Shown here piece after piece: positions 60,324-64,000 of a DNA stretch of 64,000 nt; within the stretch, counting starts at the first letter, position 1; every line of letters begins with the position of its first letter. The position numbers and the translations under genes were made by a program. Location: positions 620,001 through 684,000 of the forward strand of contig NZ_JANUHB010000002.1 in the NCBI RefSeq assembly GCF_024756255.1. The letters run 5' to 3'. The notes under the pieces are model-generated. The model saw only the letters and a program-made list of their open reading frames with translations, had not been told where the DNA came from and did no database searches. The stretch comes from Massilia agilis. Lineage in GTDB: Bacteria > Pseudomonadota > Gammaproteobacteria > Burkholderiales > Burkholderiaceae_D.

Positions 60324-60842
60324 TCATGCAAGTTCCTTGATCGGGCCCGGGTAGCCGATGGCCGCCCAGCTCGACGGGTCGGCGTACCAGCCGCCCAGCA
60401 CCAGGTCGTGCAGCGCCTGGTAGGCAGAGCGCAACAGGCCGAGGCGATGCAAGCGCCAGTCCTGCAGGAAGCCGGCCACCTGCGGCACGGTCGCCTGTTC
60501 CCAGCCGCCGGCAATGCCGGTCAACAGGCGCCGCGCGGGCGCCAGCGCCAGCAGGCCGAACAGGTCCTGCACTTCCTTTTGGGTGGCGAGCGGCAGCCCG
60601 AGGATGGCCTGGTGCACGCGCTCTGTGGTGGCGGCAATCGCGGCTTCGCGCGCGGCGCCGCCGGGCAAGGCACCGTCCAGGATGGCCGGGATGATGGCGT
60701 GCAGCGCGGCGCGCGCCTCGCCGTCAAGCGCAAAACGCTGTGGCGCGGACGGATGCGTGGCGCGATAGATGCCGCCGCCTGCCGCAAGGGCAAGCGCACC
60801 CAGCGCGCCGGCTTTCAGGAAAGTCCTGCGTGATGTCTCCAT
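60324..60842 (-). CDS. Tat-exported small subunit of a GMC dehydrogenase (gluconate 2-dehydrogenase subunit 3-like)
   Basis: A 172-residue protein beginning METSRRTFLKAGALGALALA, a clear twin-arginine signal. The mature part is short, helical and rich in Ala and Leu (LDGEARAALHAIIPAILDGAL, then YQALHDLVLGGWYADPSSW). It matches the gluconate 2-dehydrogenase subunit 3 family, which escorts the folded, signal-less flavoprotein subunit through the Tat pore. It is encoded 7 bp before the GMC gene, as in known complexes. The usual third subunit, a triheme cytochrome c, is absent here. Confidence 0.87.
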   Translation of the reverse strand: METSRRTFLKAGALGALALAAGGGIYRATHPSAPQRFALDGEARAALHAIIPAILDGALPGGAAREAAIAATTERVHQAILGLPLATQKEVQDLFGLLALAPARRLLTGIAGGWEQATVPQVAGFLQDWRLHRLGLLRSAYQALHDLVLGGWYADPSSWAAIGYPGPIKELA

Positions 60843-60914
60843 GGTCGGCTCCCCGATCTCTGTTTTTCGCCGCCGAAAGCGGCAGTTTTGGAAGAGTTAT
60901 ACGGGAAAGCTGAC

Positions 60915-60926
60915 AATTGTGCAAAC
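60915..60926. promoter_or_regulatory. AATTGTGCAAAC motif upstream of the GMC operon
   Basis: A 12-bp sequence identical to one at 15287-15298 in the LysR/TonB-receptor region. It contains the half-site TGTGCAAA of the perfect palindrome at 15348-15363. Here it is about 75 bp upstream of the first gene of the GMC unit. It may be a shared regulator site. Confidence 0.35.
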
Positions 60927-60955
60927 TTTGGCGCTGGGGTGACGCCACCGGCGGC

Positions 60956-60990
60956 TGAACGCGTGGGCAGGAGACCTGCCCACGCGTTCA
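60956..60990. repeat. REP-like element (family A), perfect palindrome variant
   Basis: TGAACGCGTGGGCAGG, loop AGA, CCTGCCCACGCGTTCA. It has 16-bp perfect arms and lacks the GTAG head, so it looks like a symmetrised or fused copy. It lies between the GMC operon promoter region and the trmJ 3' end. Confidence 0.85.
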
Positions 60991-60998
60991 ACCAGCGC

Positions 60999-61757
60999 CT
61001 ATTGCTTCGGCTGCTTCAGGATTTGCCGCGCAATGCCGCGCAGGATATTGACCTCTTCGGTCTCCAGCCCGGTGCGCGCGAACAGGCGCTTGATGCGCGG
61101 CATCAGCTTTTTGGGATTGCTGGCCTCGAGAAAGCCGATCGCCACCAGCGCCTCCTCGAGGTGCGCGTACATGCCCTCCACTTGCGCGACACTGGCCGCC
61201 TCGCCGCGAAAGCCGACCGGCAGCTGCCCGCCCGGCTCGCCGCAGGCGGCCTGGCGGCACTCGTAGGCCAGCACCTGGGCCGCTTGCGACAGGTTCAGCG
61301 ACGAGTAGTCGGGATTGGCGGGAATGTTGATCAGCACGTTGCACTGCTCGACCACCTGGTTGGGCAGCCCGAAGCGCTCGTTGCCGAGGATGAGCGCCGG
61401 CGCCAGCTCGGCTTGCGCGGCCACGTGCCCGGCGAATGCGCGCGGCGTCCACACGGGCGGCGAAAACTCGCGCAGGCGTGCCGACACGGCCGCGGCGAAA
61501 TTGCAGCCCTCCAGCGCCGCGCCCACGCTGTCCACGATGCGCGCGCCCTGCAGCACGTCGAGCGCGCCACTGGCAAAGGCCACCGCCTCGGGGTCGTGCA
61601 AGGGGTCGGGAGAGCGCGGCGTGACCAGCACCAGGTCGGAAAAACCCATCGTTTTCATGGCCCGCGCCACCGAGCCGATGTTGCCGGCGCGGCTGGTCTC
61701 GACCAGCACGAAGCGCAGCCGGTTGAACAAGGAGGTGTCCGTTTTTTGCTGGTTCAT
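60999..61757 (-). CDS. trmJ: tRNA (cytidine/uridine-2'-O)-methyltransferase TrmJ
   Basis: A 252-residue SPOUT (TrmH-family) RNA 2'-O-methyltransferase. Motif 1 is FVLVETSRAGNIGSVARAMK near 17-36. The knot motifs are LILGNERFGLPNQ and NIPANPDYSSLNLSQAAQVL. The C-terminal extension of about 80 residues is characteristic of TrmJ, which methylates position 32 of several tRNAs. It is divergent from suhB, a conserved pairing in beta- and gammaproteobacteria. Confidence 0.93.
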   Translation of the reverse strand: MNQQKTDTSLFNRLRFVLVETSRAGNIGSVARAMKTMGFSDLVLVTPRSPDPLHDPEAVAFASGALDVLQGARIVDSVGAALEGCNFAAAVSARLREFSPPVWTPRAFAGHVAAQAELAPALILGNERFGLPNQVVEQCNVLINIPANPDYSSLNLSQAAQVLAYECRQAACGEPGGQLPVGFRGEAASVAQVEGMYAHLEEALVAIGFLEASNPKKLMPRIKRLFARTGLETEEVNILRGIARQILKQPKQ

Positions 61758-61845
61758 TTAAAATAGCGCCTTTCGCGTCGCGAAAAGGACATGCGCGAGT
61801 ACACAAGTGCGCGATTGTAACCAGTCCTGTGGCGCTTTGCTCTTT

Positions 61846-61851
61846 ATAATT
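61846..61851 (+). promoter_or_regulatory. Possible -10 element of suhB
   Basis: A perfect TATAAT lies 72 bp before the suhB ATG in the trmJ-suhB divergent region. The nearest TTG-type -35 (TTGTAA at 61816) is too far upstream, so this is a weak call. Confidence 0.3.
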
Positions 61852-61922
61852 CGATCTTCAAGCTGACCGTTCGCGGCGCCATTGGCGCGGTGGGCGTTCG
61901 CGTTATTTTCTACGGAAAGCCC

Positions 61923-62711
61923 ATGCATCCAATGCTCAACACGGCCATCAAGGCCGCACGCCGCGCCGCCACCGTCATCAATCGCGCGTCCTTCGACCTC
62001 GATCGCATCACGGTCAGCGAAAAAGAACACAACAACTTCGTCACCGACATCGACCAGGCGGCCGAACAGGCCATCGTCGAGACCCTGCTCAAGGCCTATC
62101 CCGACCACGCCATCCTGGGCGAAGAGTCCGGCCCGTCGAAAAACCTGAACGACGAGAGCGAATACGCCTGGATCATCGACCCGATCGACGGCACCACCAA
62201 CTTCATCCACGGCTATCCCAACTACTGCATCTCGATCGCGCTGCAGCAGAAAGGCGTGATCACCCAGGCCGTGATCTACGACCCGGTGCGCAACGACCTG
62301 TTCACCGCCACCAAGGGCGCCGGCGCCTACCTGAACGACAAGCGCATCCGCGTGCGCAATCCGGACCGCCTGGCCAAGGCGCTGATCGCCGCCAACCACG
62401 GCCCGGAGCCGCGCGCGCTGGCCGAGTTCCTGCGCATGTACGAAACCGTGCACCCGCGCTGCCACGGCATCCGCGCTTCCGGTTCGGCCGCGCTGGAACT
62501 GGCCAACGTGGCCGCCGGCCGCAGCGATGGTTATTTCGAGAAGGGCCTGAAGGTGTGGGACATCGCCGCCGGCGCCCTGTTGGTCACGGAGGCGGGCGGC
62601 ATCGTCGGCGAGTTCAACGGCGAGTCGGAATACCTGCACAAAGGCGACATTATTGCCGCCGGCCCGAAGGTTTTCGCACAACTCGTCACGCTGATGGCGC
62701 CGTTCGCGTAA
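61923..62711 (+). CDS. suhB: Inositol-1-monophosphatase family protein SuhB
   Basis: The protein is 262 residues from ATG 61923 ([16 protein letters not shown]), with GGAAAG upstream; 11 further codons are open. The metal site is complete: Glu67 in GEESG, Asp86 and Asp89 in [15 protein letters not shown], and the second motif [15 protein letters not shown]. SuhB hydrolyses inositol monophosphate in vitro and in E. coli acts mainly in NusB/NusE antitermination of rRNA operons. Its TAA stop lies inside a 10-bp hairpin. Confidence 0.94.
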   Translation: MHPMLNTAIKAARRAATVINRASFDLDRITVSEKEHNNFVTDIDQAAEQAIVETLLKAYPDHAILGEESGPSKNLNDESEYAWIIDPIDGTTNFIHGYPNYCISIALQQKGVITQAVIYDPVRNDLFTATKGAGAYLNDKRIRVRNPDRLAKALIAANHGPEPRALAEFLRMYETVHPRCHGIRASGSAALELANVAAGRSDGYFEKGLKVWDIAAGALLVTEAGGIVGEFNGESEYLHKGDIIAAGPKVFAQLVTLMAPFA

Positions 62712-62740
62712 AATACATAGCTTGGATATTTTACGCTTTC
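62707..62740 (+). terminator. Hairpin overlapping the suhB stop codon
   Basis: A perfect 10-bp inverted repeat, GCGTAAAATA and TATTTTACGC, with an 11-nt loop, followed by TTT. The suhB TAA is in the left arm. It is AT-rich with a short T run, so it is either a weak terminator or an mRNA 3'-end structure. Confidence 0.5.
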
Positions 62741-62758
62741 TGCGTGGGAACTTAAATT

Positions 62759-62787
62759 TCCACAAGGAAACGTTTTAACATTATAAT
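62759..62787 (+). promoter_or_regulatory. Strong sigma-70 promoter of the RNA helicase gene
   Basis: TTCACA (62759-62764), a 17-bp spacer, and TATAAT (62782-62787), 11 of 12 consensus positions. It predicts a start near 62794 and a leader of about 128 nt before the rhlE ATG. Confidence 0.75.
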
Positions 62788-62794
62788 CCCCGCT

Positions 62795-62894
62795 GGCCGC
62801 CCGTGCGGCCACTGCCGGACGGCGCGCAGCCAGTACCTGCCGTCCGGTCACTTTTGACAATCCGACTTTGCCTGCACTGGCGCCGCTTGCGGCG
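62795..62894 (+). promoter_or_regulatory. Structured 5' leader of the RNA helicase gene
   Basis: Three perfect hairpins follow the predicted transcription start. The first is GGCCGC-CCGT-GCGGCC at 62795-62810. The second is CCGGACGGC paired with GCCGTCCGG at 62815-62847, 15-nt loop, followed by TCACTTTTG. The third is CGCCGC-TT-GCGGCG at 62881-62894, ending 27 nt before the ATG. Such a leader could be a cold-sensitive or self-regulated element, but it matches no riboswitch class I know. Confidence 0.5.
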
Positions 62895-62921
62895 ACGGGC
62901 CGATTCAACCTTCGAGTCACT

Positions 62922-64000
<1,079 letters not shown>

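Overview
The window is a GC-rich chromosomal segment of a betaproteobacterium. It most likely comes from the Oxalobacteraceae, close to Massilia, Telluria or Duganella. Three things support this: the conserved Burkholderiales blocks (ftsK-lolA next to rarA with trxB divergent, nadE-glnB, hemCDXY facing ppc), the very long rpoD, and a PEP-CTERM secreted-protein locus. This assignment rests on gene content and protein resemblance, not on a database search. No rRNA, tRNA, CRISPR array, prophage or insertion sequence was recognised.

Layout. 1-7.3 kb: the start of a PAS-type sensor kinase (cut by the window edge), rarA, a small coiled-coil membrane protein, lolA, ftsK, trxB and an Smr-domain protein. 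7.3-15.2 kb: an acyl-CoA synthetase with a divergent TetR regulator, a TRIC-family membrane protein, P-II, NAD synthetase, a FemAB/GNAT-like protein and a LysR regulator. 15.4-23.6 kb: a probable uptake unit of TonB-dependent receptor, alpha/beta hydrolase and a complete branched-chain-amino-acid-type ABC transporter, facing the LysR gene across a palindrome-rich intergenic region. 23.7-26.3 kb: a PEP-CTERM protein, a small secreted protein and a secreted PA-domain metalloprotease. 26.3-34.2 kb: pyrophosphatase, hemYXDC and PEP carboxylase. 34.3-43 kb: an NHL-repeat lipoprotein, rpoD, a ProQ-like RNA chaperone, an RNase D-like exonuclease and two multi-heme cytochromes c. 43-49.9 kb: an orphan PilT-like ATPase, a small DMT transporter, several secreted proteins, a copper chaperone, YaeQ, then a phasin, hemerythrin and KGG stress group and a YgjP-like metallopeptidase. 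50-55.5 kb: a porin, a small PstS-like protein, a GGDEF-EAL protein and a diguanylate cyclase in one tight unit. 55.6-60.8 kb, minus strand: a Tat-exported small subunit, GMC flavoprotein, lipase, double-receiver regulator, PhaD-like TetR and LOG protein. 61-64 kb: trmJ, suhB and a RhlE-type RNA helicase that runs off the end.

How the parts relate. Housekeeping blocks alternate with accessory blocks built around an outer-membrane receptor or porin plus an enzyme or signalling module. A lipid or PHA theme recurs (acyl-CoA synthetase, phasin, lipase, GMC oxidoreductase, PhaD-like TetR), but any functional link between these loci is inference.

The most notable non-coding feature is two families of dispersed palindromic repeats. 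One has the GTAG head typical of REP elements. In three places that head supplies the TAG stop codon of the adjacent gene, and at the livG/livF junction the element lies inside the overlap of two genes. Other leads are an orphan terminator upstream of rpoD that suggests a small RNA, a structured leader with a strong promoter before the RNA helicase gene, and a 12-bp motif shared by the TonB-receptor and GMC-operon promoter regions.
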